From CAZKJL01 sp964553135 (GTDB taxonomy: Bacteria > Patescibacteriota > Gracilibacteria > Peribacterales > Peribacteraceae): a stretch of DNA of 64,000 nt. Below, piece by piece: positions 31,919 through 40,826 of the stretch. Location of the stretch: positions 372,001 to 436,000 of the forward strand of contig CAZKJL010000002.1 of the NCBI GenBank assembly GCA_964553135.1. The letters are read 5' to 3'. Made by a program: the position numbers and the translations under genes. Numbering within the stretch: the first letter of the stretch is position 1; each line of letters begins with the position of its first letter. The notes under the pieces are model-generated. The model saw nothing but the letters and a program-made list of their open reading frames with translations. It searched no databases and was not told where the DNA came from.

Positions 31919-33271
31919 CTAGCGAGTCCGCAGCTTGTGCATGAGGTCCACGCGGTGCTGGATGGAATCCATGGAACCGATGTCGGCGCGGAAACGCACG
32001 GGCCCGACGAATTTCTCGCATGCCGATTGCGCCGCCTGTTCGGCAAGCGCGATGGAATCTCCGATGCCGACGACGCCCACGGATCTGGACGTACCGAGCA
32101 CCACGGCGCCCGTGTCGCCGAGCGAGACGTCGCCGTAATAAATCTTCACGTTGTCGGGAATGATGTCCGGCACGAGGACTTTCTGGCCTTTCTCCTTCTT
32201 GTCCTCGGGGTAACTCTTGGGCGTGATGTACTTGCAGACCGTGGCTTTCTTGGAGAATTGCACCAAGTCCTGCGTCAGCGTTCCCTTGATGATCGCCTGG
32301 CACACCGCGACGAAATCGCTTTCCAGAAGCGGCAGGACGTTGAGGGCTTCCGGGTCACCGAAGCGGGCGTTGTACTCGATGACACGCACCCCGTCGGCAA
32401 CGGCGATGAATCCGCCGTACAGAATTCCTTTGAACGGCTCGCCGCACTCCTTCTGAAGCGCTTCCGCGATCTGCCTATTGATCGCACTGGCCTGAGCGAC
32501 ATCTTCTTCCGTGAGGAAGGGGAGTCCGTGTCCCACGTCGCTGTACGTGCCCATGCCTCCCGTGTTCGGGCCGGTGTCGCCCGTATTGGCGCGCTTGTGA
32601 TCCTGCACCGCGGGCATGTCCACGACTTGGGTTCCCGAGACGAACGACATGAGGCTGAATTCCACGCCGATCAGCTTTTCTTCCACGACGACCGTGCCGC
32701 ATTCGTGCAAGCATTCCATGGCGTACTTGGCGCCGCTTTCCACGGTGAGCAGATGTTCGCCGCTCACTTTCACGCCTTTGCCTCCCTTGAGGCCGTCGTA
32801 CTTCACGACGTACTGACTGTGGAGCTCGTGCTCCACATACGCTCGAATATCGAGTTCGGTCGACTTCTGCTGGTCGACGGACGAGAGCGTGAAGATGCGG
32901 AAGCGCGGACTGGCGTTGATGCCGTGGTTCTTCATGAGTGAGCGGGCGAATCCTTTGCTGGATTCGATGCGTGCCAGGTTCTTTTTGGGAGCCACGCACG
33001 GAATGCCGTTGGCTTCCAGGCGATCGACAAGCCCCGCACCGATGGGATCGTCGGGGGCGATGAACGCGAAGTCGGGCTTGGACGCCTTGGCCAAATCCAC
33101 CACCTTGGTGAGCGACATGATGTCCATCACGTGCACTTCCGATGAGTACGTCACGAGTCCGGGGCTTTTGACCGTGGTGGCGACGATGAGTTCGGGATTC
33201 TGCGGGCTGCGCTTGAGCGCATCGGCGATGGCTTCGCCGCGGGCGGAGTTGGAGACAAGAAAGACTCGCAT
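31919..33271 (-). CDS. purD: Phosphoribosylamine--glycine ligase
   Basis: 450 residues from the ATG at 33271 (MRVFLVSNSARGEAIADAL). In-frame codons upstream fall in the repeat between purF and purD. ATP-grasp signatures are clear: VKYDGLKGGKGV, VVVEEKLIGVEFSLMSF and IEYNARFGDPEA. The enzyme makes glycinamide ribonucleotide, the second step of purine synthesis, directly after PurF whose gene lies upstream in the same orientation. A TATCAT box ends six bases before the ATG, so purD probably also has its own leaderless transcript. Slightly longer than the typical 420-430 residues. Confidence 0.94.
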   Translation of the reverse strand: MRVFLVSNSARGEAIADALKRSPQNPELIVATTVKSPGLVTYSSEVHVMDIMSLTKVVDLAKASKPDFAFIAPDDPIGAGLVDRLEANGIPCVAPKKNLARIESSKGFARSLMKNHGINASPRFRIFTLSSVDQQKSTELDIRAYVEHELHSQYVVKYDGLKGGKGVKVSGEHLLTVESGAKYAMECLHECGTVVVEEKLIGVEFSLMSFVSGTQVVDMPAVQDHKRANTGDTGPNTGGMGTYSDVGHGLPFLTEEDVAQASAINRQIAEALQKECGEPFKGILYGGFIAVADGVRVIEYNARFGDPEALNVLPLLESDFVAVCQAIIKGTLTQDLVQFSKKATVCKYITPKSYPEDKKEKGQKVLVPDIIPDNVKIYYGDVSLGDTGAVVLGTSRSVGVVGIGDSIALAEQAAQSACEKFVGPVRFRADIGSMDSIQHRVDLMHKLRTR

Positions 33272-33286
33272 GTTTGGATGATAGCA

Positions 33287-33384
33287 GATGAGGAGGCCGG
33301 GTTTGGAAGGTCGGGAAAGTTGGGCAGGTGAGGGTATGGAAATAAGACCATGCCAAACCTTCCACACCTACCCCACCTTCCGTC
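33287..33384. repeat. Short-word intergenic repeat, family B copy 1
   Basis: Degenerate tandem words based on GGAAGGT, GGTTTGG and AGGTGTGG on one side and their complements (CCAAACCTTCC, ACACCTACCCC) on the other, forming an imperfect hairpin with GGTATGG/CCATGCC near the centre. It fills the purF-purD gap. A related element occurs at 53275-53367. Confidence 0.65.
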
Positions 33385-34890
33385 CTACACCAATGCCATC
33401 ATTTTCGTCTGGTCGGGATTGTTCTCCTGCTGCTTGTTGAACGACTCGCGGGTGTCGTTGCGGCCGCAACCGAGGTTCTTGAGCATCTTCGGCGTCACTT
33501 CGGGGGTGGGATACTTGCCGGTGAAGCAACCGTCGGAGAATCGGCGGATCTTGTCATTGCCGACCTGGATGGACTTTCGCATGTCATTGACCGTGTTGTA
33601 GAACAGTCCGTCCGCGCCGATCATCTTTTGAATTTGCGGAATCGTATGGTCCGATGCGATGAGCTCGGTGGTCGTCGGAAGGTCGATGCCGTACGGGTCC
33701 GGTCCGATGATCGGAGGCGAGGCCGATGCGAAGTACACTTTCTTGGCTCCGGCCTTGCGCGCCATTTCGACGATTTTCTTGCTGGTGTTGCCGCGGACGA
33801 TGGAGTCATCGACCAGAAGCACGTTATTGCCCTTGAATTCCAGTTCGATGGGGTGGAGTTTGAAGTTGAGGCTGCGTTTGCGGATTTCTTGCCCCGGCAT
33901 GATGAACGTGCGGCCGATGTAGCGGTTCTTCACGAAGCCTTCGCGGTAACGAACCTTGAGCTTGTCGGCGAGCCCTGCGGCTGCGGGGCGGCCGGTATCG
34001 GGAATGGGGATGACGGAGTCGATGTGGATGCCGGCGGCTTTGATCTGCCTTGCGAGAGATTCACCCATGCGCACGCGAGCCTTGTAGACGTTGACTCCAT
34101 CGATGGTGGAGTCGGGTGCGGCGAGGTACACCCACTCGAAGACGCACGGGTTGAGCTCACCTTTTTTTACAACGCGAGAGTGCAGGCGATTTTGCTTGTC
34201 GATGAAGATGACTTCACCGGGTTGCACGTCGCGGACGAACTCGTAGTCGAGGGCTTTGAAGACGGTGTTCTCGGATGCGAGCATGTATTCGTACTTCATG
34301 CCGAAACGCTTGCGTGCCAGCTGGAGTGGGCGGATGCCGTGCGGATCGCGGAAGCCGACGATGCCTTGGCCGCCGATCAGCGAGACCACGGAGTAGGCTC
34401 CCTTGCAGCGTCGCATGACCGTTTTGACGGCGCGGAAGATGTGCTCGGGGTTCACGTTCTTGGGCCGTTGCTTGCGGAGCGCGAGCGAGAACACGTTGAG
34501 CAGCACTTCGGAGTCCGATGTCGTATTGAGGTGGCGGTAATCCTGCTCGCGAATTTCGCGGGCGAGTTGTTCGGAGTTCGTGAGGTTGCCGTTGTGCGCG
34601 AGAGCCATGCCGAACGGGGAGTTCACGAAGAACGGCTGTGCTTCGAACTCGCTGCTGCAACCGGCGGTGGGGTAACGAACGTGTCCGATGCCCATGGGGC
34701 CCTTGAGGCGTTGGAGCGAATGAGCATGGAAGACTTCGCTCACCATCCCCGTGGATTTCTTGAGGTGGAACTGGTTGTCGTACGTCACGATGCCCGCGGC
34801 ATCTTGCCCTCGGTGCTGCAGCACGATGAGTCCGTCATACAAATCTTGAATGACGTCGTGATAACCGGAGAGAGCGATGATTCCACACAT
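33385..34890 (-). CDS. purF: Amidophosphoribosyltransferase
   Basis: 501 residues beginning MCGIIALSG, so Cys2 is the exposed glutaminase nucleophile without a propeptide. The glutamine amidotransferase domain (RGQDAAG, HVRYPTAG, HNGNLTN) is followed by the phosphoribosyltransferase domain with the PRPP motif VLLVDDSIVRGNTS. It catalyses the first committed step of purine synthesis. purD follows in the same orientation after 113 bases of repeat sequence; no other pur genes are in the window. The gene has its own promoter with a leader of about 100 bases, longer than most here. Confidence 0.96.
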   Translation of the reverse strand: MCGIIALSGYHDVIQDLYDGLIVLQHRGQDAAGIVTYDNQFHLKKSTGMVSEVFHAHSLQRLKGPMGIGHVRYPTAGCSSEFEAQPFFVNSPFGMALAHNGNLTNSEQLAREIREQDYRHLNTTSDSEVLLNVFSLALRKQRPKNVNPEHIFRAVKTVMRRCKGAYSVVSLIGGQGIVGFRDPHGIRPLQLARKRFGMKYEYMLASENTVFKALDYEFVRDVQPGEVIFIDKQNRLHSRVVKKGELNPCVFEWVYLAAPDSTIDGVNVYKARVRMGESLARQIKAAGIHIDSVIPIPDTGRPAAAGLADKLKVRYREGFVKNRYIGRTFIMPGQEIRKRSLNFKLHPIELEFKGNNVLLVDDSIVRGNTSKKIVEMARKAGAKKVYFASASPPIIGPDPYGIDLPTTTELIASDHTIPQIQKMIGADGLFYNTVNDMRKSIQVGNDKIRRFSDGCFTGKYPTPEVTPKMLKNLGCGRNDTRESFNKQQENNPDQTKMMALV

Positions 34891-35023
34891 GATGGGGGTT
34901 GAGCGGAGGGATTAACGGGTAACGGATACGGCAAAGCACGGCTTTCCGAGGAACGGAAAAGCCTTGAAATTCCAGGTGTCAGCTACCATGGGAGCATTGT
35001 ACAGATGGAAAACGTCCTTGCAA
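34891..35023 (-). promoter_or_regulatory. purF promoter and structured leader
   Basis: Minus strand -35 TTGCAA (35018-35023), a 16-base spacer and -10 TACAAT (34996-35001). The ~100-base leader contains a strong hairpin, about 34940-34963 (arms GGCTTTTCCG and CGGAAAGCC with a one-base bulge), without a T-run. I see no match to the purine riboswitch core. Confidence 0.6.
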
Positions 35024-35058
35024 GATGCAGGGAACACTTCCTATGGTTTATGTATAAA

Positions 35059-35481
35059 CTATTGCCACACGAGCTCCTGTGCCCCGGCCTTGGCGCCGCG
35101 AGTCATCTGAGCTTCGTCCTTCACCCAATCCCCGGGAGATCCTCCGATGGGGGCACGAGGAGTGACGTTCGCACGCTCTGCACGATGATCGTTGCTTGAG
35201 GGCCTCAGGAGAATGTCGAGATCTCCTTTGAAGCCGCTTCTCTGGAGCTCAAGGACAAGTCTCACGACGGCTTCTTGAAGGCCGGGAGTATTTCCCGCGC
35301 AGGTCAGGTCGATGTTCGTATTCAGTCGGGATGCTTCGAGGGATGGGTTGGGCATTGCCCGAATATACGGGTTTTTTCGTTCCTGCAAATCTATTCGAAT
35401 TTCACCGGGCGCGAAGGGCGTCACCATGACGAAAAGTCGTGCATCGGGACCGGAGTTTTTCGTGTCATTTAGGGTGTACAT
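35059..35481 (-). CDS. Hypothetical protein, 140 residues
   Basis: A single frame on the minus strand between purF and typA, divergent from typA. It contains no signal peptide or membrane helix. The central part (about 50-95) looks like a small alpha/beta domain (NIDLTCAGNTPGLQEAVVRLVLELQ, GDLDILLRP). The C-terminus is polar. No family is recognised. GAGGA touches the ATG, too close to act as a Shine-Dalgarno. It may be real, but in GC-rich sequence an open frame of this length could also be chance. Confidence 0.5.
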   Translation of the reverse strand: MYTLNDTKNSGPDARLFVMVTPFAPGEIRIDLQERKNPYIRAMPNPSLEASRLNTNIDLTCAGNTPGLQEAVVRLVLELQRSGFKGDLDILLRPSSNDHRAERANVTPRAPIGGSPGDWVKDEAQMTRGAKAGAQELVWQ

Positions 35482-35545
35482 TCCTCAAAAAACGGCTACA
35501 CTGGGCCGACTTTCAATTCGAATCGTCGTTTTCTCAATTACCGTT

Positions 35546-37351
35546 ATGGAATTCCGCACCATCGCCATCATCGCCCACATCGACCACGGCAAAACCACGC
35601 TCGTGGACCAAATTCTCAAGCAGGGAGGTGCTTTCGCATCGCACCAACAAGTCGATGAGCGCGTCATGGACAGCAATGACCAGGAAAAGGAACGCGGCAT
35701 CACCATCTACGCCAAGAACTGTTCGATTTTGTACAAGGGTACGAAGATCAACATCGTCGACACGCCCGGTCACGCCGACTTCGGATCCGAAGTGGAGCGC
35801 GTTCTCCGCATGTGTGACTGCGTGCTTCTGCTCGTCGACGCGTTCGACGGCCCCATGCCGCAGACACGTTTCGTTCTCAAGAAGTCTCTCGAGCTCGGCA
35901 TCCGCCCGATGGTTATCATCAACAAGATCGACCGTCCCGGTTCCGATCCGGAGAAGGCACTCAGCCAGGTCTTCGACCTCTTCATTCAGCTCGGTGCCAA
36001 CGACGAACAGCTGGACTTCCCGTACGTGTTCGCCATCGGCCGTGACGGCATCGCCAAGCGAAAACTGAGCGACGAGTCCAAGGACCTTTCACCGCTCTTC
36101 GACTACGTGTTGGAGCACGTGAAGCCCGCCGCCAACGACGCGACGAAGACGCTGCGCATGCAGCCCGTGAACCTGGAGTACGACGTGTTCTCCGGACGCA
36201 CGGCCATCGGCCGCATCACGGACGGCACCGTCATGCAGAACCAGAACGTGTTCGTCCTGAAGCCGGACGGAACCAAAGTTGCCGGACGCATCACCAAGAT
36301 TCAGGCGTACCAGGGAGTGAACCGCGTCGAGCAGAAAGAAGCGGTCGCCGGCGACGTCGTCATGCTTTCGGGTCTGCCCGACGTGTACGTGGGTGACACC
36401 GTCACCACCGACGAAAACGCCGAGAGACTCCCCGCCATCAAGATCGATCCGCCGACGGTGTCCATGGATTTCATGGTCAACGATTCGCCGTTCGCCGGCA
36501 AAGAAGGAAAACTCGTCACCACGCGTCACATCCGCGAGCGTCTCGAGAAGGAACTGGAGACGAACGTGGGTCTGAAGATCGAATTCGGTGCACGCACTGA
36601 CGCGTTCACCGTTTCCGGTCGCGGAGAAATGCACTTGGGAGTTCTCATCGAAACCATGCGACGCGAGGGTTTTGAGCTCGCCGTGTCGCGTCCCGAAGTC
36701 ATCATGCACGAGGAGAACGGCGTCAAAATGGAACCGATCGAGACCGCGTACATCGACGTTCCGGAGGAAGTCGCCGGAGGCGTCATCGAAAAACTCGGTC
36801 GCCGCAAAGGAATGATGCAGAACATGGAGACCAAGAACGGCATCGCCCGTCTCACGTACGAAATTCCCACTCGCGGTCTGCTCGGTTTCCGCAATGAATT
36901 CATCATCGATACTCGCGGCAACGGAATCCTCACGCACGCGTTTCTGAAGTACGCTCCCTACGTCGGTCCGATGCCGGGACGCCTGAGCGGCTCCATCATC
37001 TCCGGAGTCACGGGAGAGTCCGTGGCATTCGCCATCTTTGGCTTGCAAGAGCGCGGAACGTTCTTCATCGGCGCGGGAGTCCCCGTCTACGAAGGCATGA
37101 TCATCGGCGAATCTCCGAACGGCATGGACATCATGGTGAACGTCGGCAAGGAGAAGAAGCTTACGAACATGCGCGCATCGGGAACCGATGAGGCCATCCG
37201 TCTTACGCCGCCGCGCATCATGGAACTCGACATCGCTCTCGAGTACATCCAGAGTGACGAACTGGTGGAAGTGACGCCGACCAGCATTCGCCTGCGCAAG
37301 AAGTTCCTCAAGGAGAACGATCGCAAGAAAGCGAAGCGCGAGGGACAGTAG
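35546..37351 (+). CDS. typA: Ribosome-associated GTPase TypA/BipA
   Basis: 601 residues from the ATG at 35546 (MEFRTIAIIAHIDHGKTT). An extended upstream frame overlaps the neighbouring gene and is rejected. GTPase motifs are complete: AHIDHGKTT (G1), RGITI (G2), DTPGH (G3) and NKID (G4). The C-terminal EF-G-like domains and the TypA-specific end are present. TypA helps assemble or use ribosomes under stress. A TACACT hexamer at 35497-35502 suggests a leader of about 36 bases. It converges with the first Cys-rich gene. Confidence 0.96.
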   Translation: MEFRTIAIIAHIDHGKTTLVDQILKQGGAFASHQQVDERVMDSNDQEKERGITIYAKNCSILYKGTKINIVDTPGHADFGSEVERVLRMCDCVLLLVDAFDGPMPQTRFVLKKSLELGIRPMVIINKIDRPGSDPEKALSQVFDLFIQLGANDEQLDFPYVFAIGRDGIAKRKLSDESKDLSPLFDYVLEHVKPAANDATKTLRMQPVNLEYDVFSGRTAIGRITDGTVMQNQNVFVLKPDGTKVAGRITKIQAYQGVNRVEQKEAVAGDVVMLSGLPDVYVGDTVTTDENAERLPAIKIDPPTVSMDFMVNDSPFAGKEGKLVTTRHIRERLEKELETNVGLKIEFGARTDAFTVSGRGEMHLGVLIETMRREGFELAVSRPEVIMHEENGVKMEPIETAYIDVPEEVAGGVIEKLGRRKGMMQNMETKNGIARLTYEIPTRGLLGFRNEFIIDTRGNGILTHAFLKYAPYVGPMPGRLSGSIISGVTGESVAFAIFGLQERGTFFIGAGVPVYEGMIIGESPNGMDIMVNVGKEKKLTNMRASGTDEAIRLTPPRIMELDIALEYIQSDELVEVTPTSIRLRKKFLKENDRKKAKREGQ

Positions 37352-37438
37352 GGGTGAGGAGTGGAAAGTGAAAGAAGTACGAAGAGGATACTTTCGTACT
37401 TTTGCCACTTACCGCACTTCCGCACGTGGCTACACTTC
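37352..37438. repeat. Short-word intergenic repeat, family A copy 2
   Basis: Between convergent typA and the first Cys-rich gene. AAGTACGAAG and CTTTCGTACTT form a hairpin around AGGATA, followed by CACTTACCGCACTTCCGCAC. The core GGATACTTTCGTACTT matches the copy at 52992-53082 with few changes. It could also act as a bidirectional terminator. Confidence 0.65.
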
Positions 37439-38476
37439 TTACCGAGGTTCGCACTGCTGTGTCACCAGGTTGCAGCACATGTCTGCGGAGGAGGAAGACG
37501 AGGATGATGAACACGTAATGGGGGGAGTGGGAGACGTACGTGCCGCCTCGCAATCGGAGAGTGTCGAGTATGTTCCCGCCGTATCGGGCATGCATGACGC
37601 CGCTCCACCCGTGCACGTGAGACTGTATTTGGGACAGCTTGTCGGCAATTCGGCGGTGCACTGGGCAAGAGAAGTGTTACCCGTAGGAATGGTGACGGAA
37701 TCGAGAACGCAGCTGGGTGGACTTGTCGAGCAATCTGCGCGGTAATTGTCGCAGCCTCCGGGCGTCATTTCGCACATGCGCTTACAGGTTTTTGTTGCGA
37801 GGTCGCACATGCCTTCGGCACATGTATTTGTTGATGCTATACATACTGAGCCAGCTGGATCTGGCTTTCTACATGCACAACTCTCTCCAAGATCCGGACT
37901 CGCTCCTGGGTCGCAGTCTGGTAATTCAGTGAGGGCGGGATCCAGGTTATTAACGCTACAGACACCGGTGCAGGTCTGATCTTCGCATACGGTCCCTGGT
38001 TGGCACATCATCACCGTACTTGTCGTGCATGTCGCATACCCAGGAGGGCCCGATCCGCCAGACTTGCACGTAATGTTGCACTGCGGAGGTGCAACTTCGG
38101 AGCAAAGAGGAAAACCTGCATAAGCAGGCTCCTCGCACGGGTCCACGCATGTACCAGGGTCATTGCAGAGCAGATTAACTTCGCACATTGTGGGGTTTCG
38201 CATCAAGTGTCTTTGGCAGTAGCCACCCTCATTGGGGTTATTCGGATCTGGCCCAGGCATCCACATCTCGTACTCACACATGCAACTCCCGTTGACTCCG
38301 ACGTTTTGGCTTCCCATACACATCATGGTGCAATCGAGGGGAGTTACAGCCGCCACAGATGGCGTAGAAAACGACGAAAAGTTATCCGACTTCATGGCAA
38401 CAATGCCCGCCACAAAAATGCCGCACAGGGTGGCACCCGTAGCGACGTCGATGAGCAGGCGCTTCTTGAATTTCAT
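37439..38476 (-). CDS. Cys-rich membrane-anchored surface protein, paralogue A
   Basis: 345 residues from the ATG at 38476 (MKFKKRLLIDVATG). One N-terminal helix (about 9-27) anchors or exports the protein. The remaining ~300 residues are very rich in Cys, Pro, Gly and Asn, with repeated CxxxC and CxDPC spacings like small disulfide-knotted modules, but no named EGF or DUF4215 domain is certain. A poly-Ser linker precedes the conserved C-terminal CCNLVTQQCEPR. It is the last of three tandem paralogues; the upstream gap is nearly identical to that before paralogue B. Probable extracellular adhesin or shield; function unknown. Confidence 0.78.
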   Translation of the reverse strand: MKFKKRLLIDVATGATLCGIFVAGIVAMKSDNFSSFSTPSVAAVTPLDCTMMCMGSQNVGVNGSCMCEYEMWMPGPDPNNPNEGGYCQRHLMRNPTMCEVNLLCNDPGTCVDPCEEPAYAGFPLCSEVAPPQCNITCKSGGSGPPGYATCTTSTVMMCQPGTVCEDQTCTGVCSVNNLDPALTELPDCDPGASPDLGESCACRKPDPAGSVCIASTNTCAEGMCDLATKTCKRMCEMTPGGCDNYRADCSTSPPSCVLDSVTIPTGNTSLAQCTAELPTSCPKYSLTCTGGAASCMPDTAGTYSTLSDCEAARTSPTPPITCSSSSSSSSADMCCNLVTQQCEPR

Positions 38477-38636
38477 TGAGAGCACTTTCTCACAATGTGC
38501 TATTTCTTGCAATTGCAGAGGAAAATTCGTCTTTTCGATCGGTATTTTTATGATGCTTTAGATGGGCTCGCAAGTTTGCGTCGTCAGGTTGCAGCACATG
38601 GGTGCGGAGGAGGATGAGGACGATGAAGACGAGCAT
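38409..38636. repeat. Near-identical 228-base direct repeat, copy 1
   Basis: Covers the 5' end of paralogue A, the 81-base intergenic gap and the 3' end of paralogue B. It matches 39516-39743 at an offset of exactly 1,107 bases with only a handful of substitutions. Confidence 0.85.
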
Positions 38637-39583
38637 GAGCCGGGCATGCCGTTGCACATCGGCTCACACAATCGTGACGTGGGATTGCACATGAGACTCG
38701 GAGAGTTGCACGGAATGGAGCGTGAGCCGTTCGAGTTACATGTCGTCCCGTTGTATTCATTGCATGTGAGCATGCAGAATTCACCTTCACCAACCGGGGT
38801 CAGATCGATATCCTCGCACATTCCGCCGGGAAATGACGCACAAGGGTCTACACATGTTCCTGTCCCTGCTGAGTCACAGATGCGCGGTCCGTCGGTTTGA
38901 TCGCACATCAGAGGAAAGTTGCTGGTCGTGCTGCAAAAGTTACCACTTGAGTTTCTCGTATAGCATTCCCCCACGCAGTCGCCCCCGGTTTCTACCGGCG
39001 ACATGAAGTCGGGGTCGTCGCACTTGGGCATACCGGAATCAATGTACTCCTCGCACGGGTCACGGCATTTCATTTCATTGTCCGGATAATCGCCCGGAAT
39101 GCAGACGTCGTTCTCAACCGCACAGGTCCCCGTAGGACCTTGGACGGAGGTACAAGTATTCGTACCAGGCGTTTTGCAGAGTACTGAGCACGGTTCGTTA
39201 TGTCCCGGGTGCATTGCCATGACGTCCGTGCACAAGGGAGCACCGGGAGGGCACAAATCGATGCATGTGTAGTCAGAACCTGCACCGGGATCGGTACAGC
39301 TCATTCCGAGCATGCACTTTTGCTGATCCATCATTGGCGGCATGCACGTTTCGTTTGGAGGCGACCCCATGACCATGCCCGGGTTGCATCCGCAGCTTCC
39401 GCCTGCATCAACCGTACCGGGATTCGTACCACAGTCATTGGTACCGCACAAAATCGCTTCGGATGTCGGCGTGCTGAACGACGTGAAGTTCGGCGACAGA
39501 ATCGCATAACCTGCCGCCACAAAAATGCCGCACAGGGTGACACCCGTAACGACGTCGATGAGCAGGCGCTTCTTGAATTTCAT
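38558..39583 (-). CDS. Cys-rich membrane-anchored surface protein, paralogue B
   Basis: 341 residues starting MKFKKRLLIDVVTGVTLCGIF, nearly the same first 20 residues as paralogue A. The body is again Cys/Pro/Gly-rich with many CxDPC-type clusters, then a poly-Ser linker and APMCCNLTTQTCEPI, identical to the end of paralogue C. The middle is diverged from A and C, so duplication is older than the near-identical ends imply, or the ends have been homogenised. One N-terminal membrane helix; the rest is outside the membrane. Confidence 0.78.
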   Translation of the reverse strand: MKFKKRLLIDVVTGVTLCGIFVAAGYAILSPNFTSFSTPTSEAILCGTNDCGTNPGTVDAGGSCGCNPGMVMGSPPNETCMPPMMDQQKCMLGMSCTDPGAGSDYTCIDLCPPGAPLCTDVMAMHPGHNEPCSVLCKTPGTNTCTSVQGPTGTCAVENDVCIPGDYPDNEMKCRDPCEEYIDSGMPKCDDPDFMSPVETGGDCVGECYTRNSSGNFCSTTSNFPLMCDQTDGPRICDSAGTGTCVDPCASFPGGMCEDIDLTPVGEGEFCMLTCNEYNGTTCNSNGSRSIPCNSPSLMCNPTSRLCEPMCNGMPGSCSSSSSSSSSAPMCCNLTTQTCEPI

Positions 39584-39743
39584 TTAGAGCACTTTCTCAC
39601 AATGTGCTATTTCTTGCAATTGCAGAGGAAAATTCGTCATTTCGATCGGTATTTTTATGATGCTTTAGATGGGCTCGCAAGTTTGCGTCGTCAGGTTGCA
39701 GCACATGGGTGCGGAGGAGGATGAGGACGATGAAGACGAGCAT
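39516..39743. repeat. Near-identical 228-base direct repeat, copy 2
   Basis: Covers the 5' end of paralogue B, the 81-base gap and the 3' end of paralogue C; partner of 38409-38636. Confidence 0.85.
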
Positions 39744-40651
39744 CCCGTGGGTGAGGCGGCGCAGTTTTCGATGCACGTCGTGCCTGCGGGATCGCGGATG
39801 AGGCCCGGGGCGCAGGCGCCGATCATGTTGATGTTGCAGGTGCCGGAAACGTAGGCTTTGCACAGCACGCGTTCCTCCTCTCCCAAACCGCGAACGGGAT
39901 TGACGTCTCTGCAAAACGGCTCTTCGAAATCCTCACAGGGATCGACACATGTATGTGTCGATATCCTGTCGCAGAAGAGGGGAATCGGGTCTTGGGAACA
40001 TATTCGGGGAGCGGTGCTCGTGGTATAGCAGTAATTGGAGGCATAGCCGCGCGTGTAGCATGAGGTGTCGCAATTTTCACCGAGGCCTGCAGGTATGGCG
40101 AACGACGGGTCGTCGCACGCCAGCATGCCGGTGGAAATGAACGGTTCACACGGATCCAAACATCGCATCTCTCCGTCCCCATCATCATCCGGGATACAGG
40201 CGTGATGTTCGTCCGCGCAGGCCCCTGTCGGGACGAATGGCGTGTTGCATACACGTTCTTCCTTCTGTTTGCACTGAATGCTGCAGAGTTCTCCCGATCC
40301 GGGGTTCATAGAGGTGACCGAGGTACAGTCTGGGTTCGTGAAGCCTTCGCAAACGTCGTGACATTTGTCGTCGGCACCACACATGTTTCCCCAGGTGCAC
40401 GGCGGACTGACGCTGCTCGACACACAGTTGAAACCGTCCCAATTTTGGCAGGCGACGTTTCTGCACTCGTCGCCCGGCCCCGCAGGAGTGGTGCCTGCCG
40501 TCGCGCAATCGGGAGAGCATGCTTCAGCATTCGCAGGCGGCGTATTGAATGACGTGAATGTGTCCGAGGTTACGGAATAAACTCCCGCAACCAAAATGCC
40601 GCACAAGGCAATGCCCGTGACGACATCGATGAGAGTGCGGTTCTTCTTCAT
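39665..40651 (-). CDS. Cys-rich membrane-anchored surface protein, paralogue C
   Basis: 328 residues from the ATG at 40651 (MKKNRTLIDVVTGIALCGI). Same architecture as A and B: N-terminal membrane helix at about 6-26, Cys-rich body with regular Cys spacing, poly-Ser stretch, and a C-terminus identical to that of B. It is first of the three and starts opposite the divergent FG-GAP gene. Its N-terminus and upstream region differ from those of A and B, suggesting it is the older copy or was not included in the homogenisation. Confidence 0.78.
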   Translation of the reverse strand: MKKNRTLIDVVTGIALCGILVAGVYSVTSDTFTSFNTPPANAEACSPDCATAGTTPAGPGDECRNVACQNWDGFNCVSSSVSPPCTWGNMCGADDKCHDVCEGFTNPDCTSVTSMNPGSGELCSIQCKQKEERVCNTPFVPTGACADEHHACIPDDDGDGEMRCLDPCEPFISTGMLACDDPSFAIPAGLGENCDTSCYTRGYASNYCYTTSTAPRICSQDPIPLFCDRISTHTCVDPCEDFEEPFCRDVNPVRGLGEEERVLCKAYVSGTCNINMIGACAPGLIRDPAGTTCIENCAASPTGCSSSSSSSSSAPMCCNLTTQTCEPI

Positions 40652-40774
40652 TTGACGTACTTTCCCATACCGTGGAATTTGATGCAATCAAGCCACAAAA
40701 AGCGACTTTTCCCAGCGCGCTTTCATGATCTGTTCGCATGTCTGTTCCCATACGAAAATCATACGAAATGGATC

Positions 40775-40803
40775 TGTTAAAAATGCGACTTTTATGCTAT
40801 AAT
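40775..40803 (+). promoter_or_regulatory. Promoter of the FG-GAP gene pair
   Basis: Perfect TATAAT (40798-40803) extended by TGC, with a weak -35 TGTTAA (40775-40780) at 17 bases. The inferred start near 40810 gives a leader of about 17 bases to the TTG at 40827. Confidence 0.65.
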
Positions 40804-40826
40804 TATGAGAAAACTTCATACACACT

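Noticed and set aside
34891..34990. Guanine/adenine riboswitch before purF
   Set aside because: The conserved three-way junction bases and kissing loops are not visible. Only one simple hairpin is present.
36089..37408. 439-residue frame opposite typA
   Set aside because: Antisense shadow with no recognisable protein features. The same applies to the 424-residue frame opposite purF and the 427-residue frame opposite the cohesin-like gene.
38409..39743. Repeats in the Cys-rich cluster as a CRISPR array
   Set aside because: There are only two long copies 1,107 bases apart, covering gene ends, with no short repeat-spacer pattern and no cas genes.
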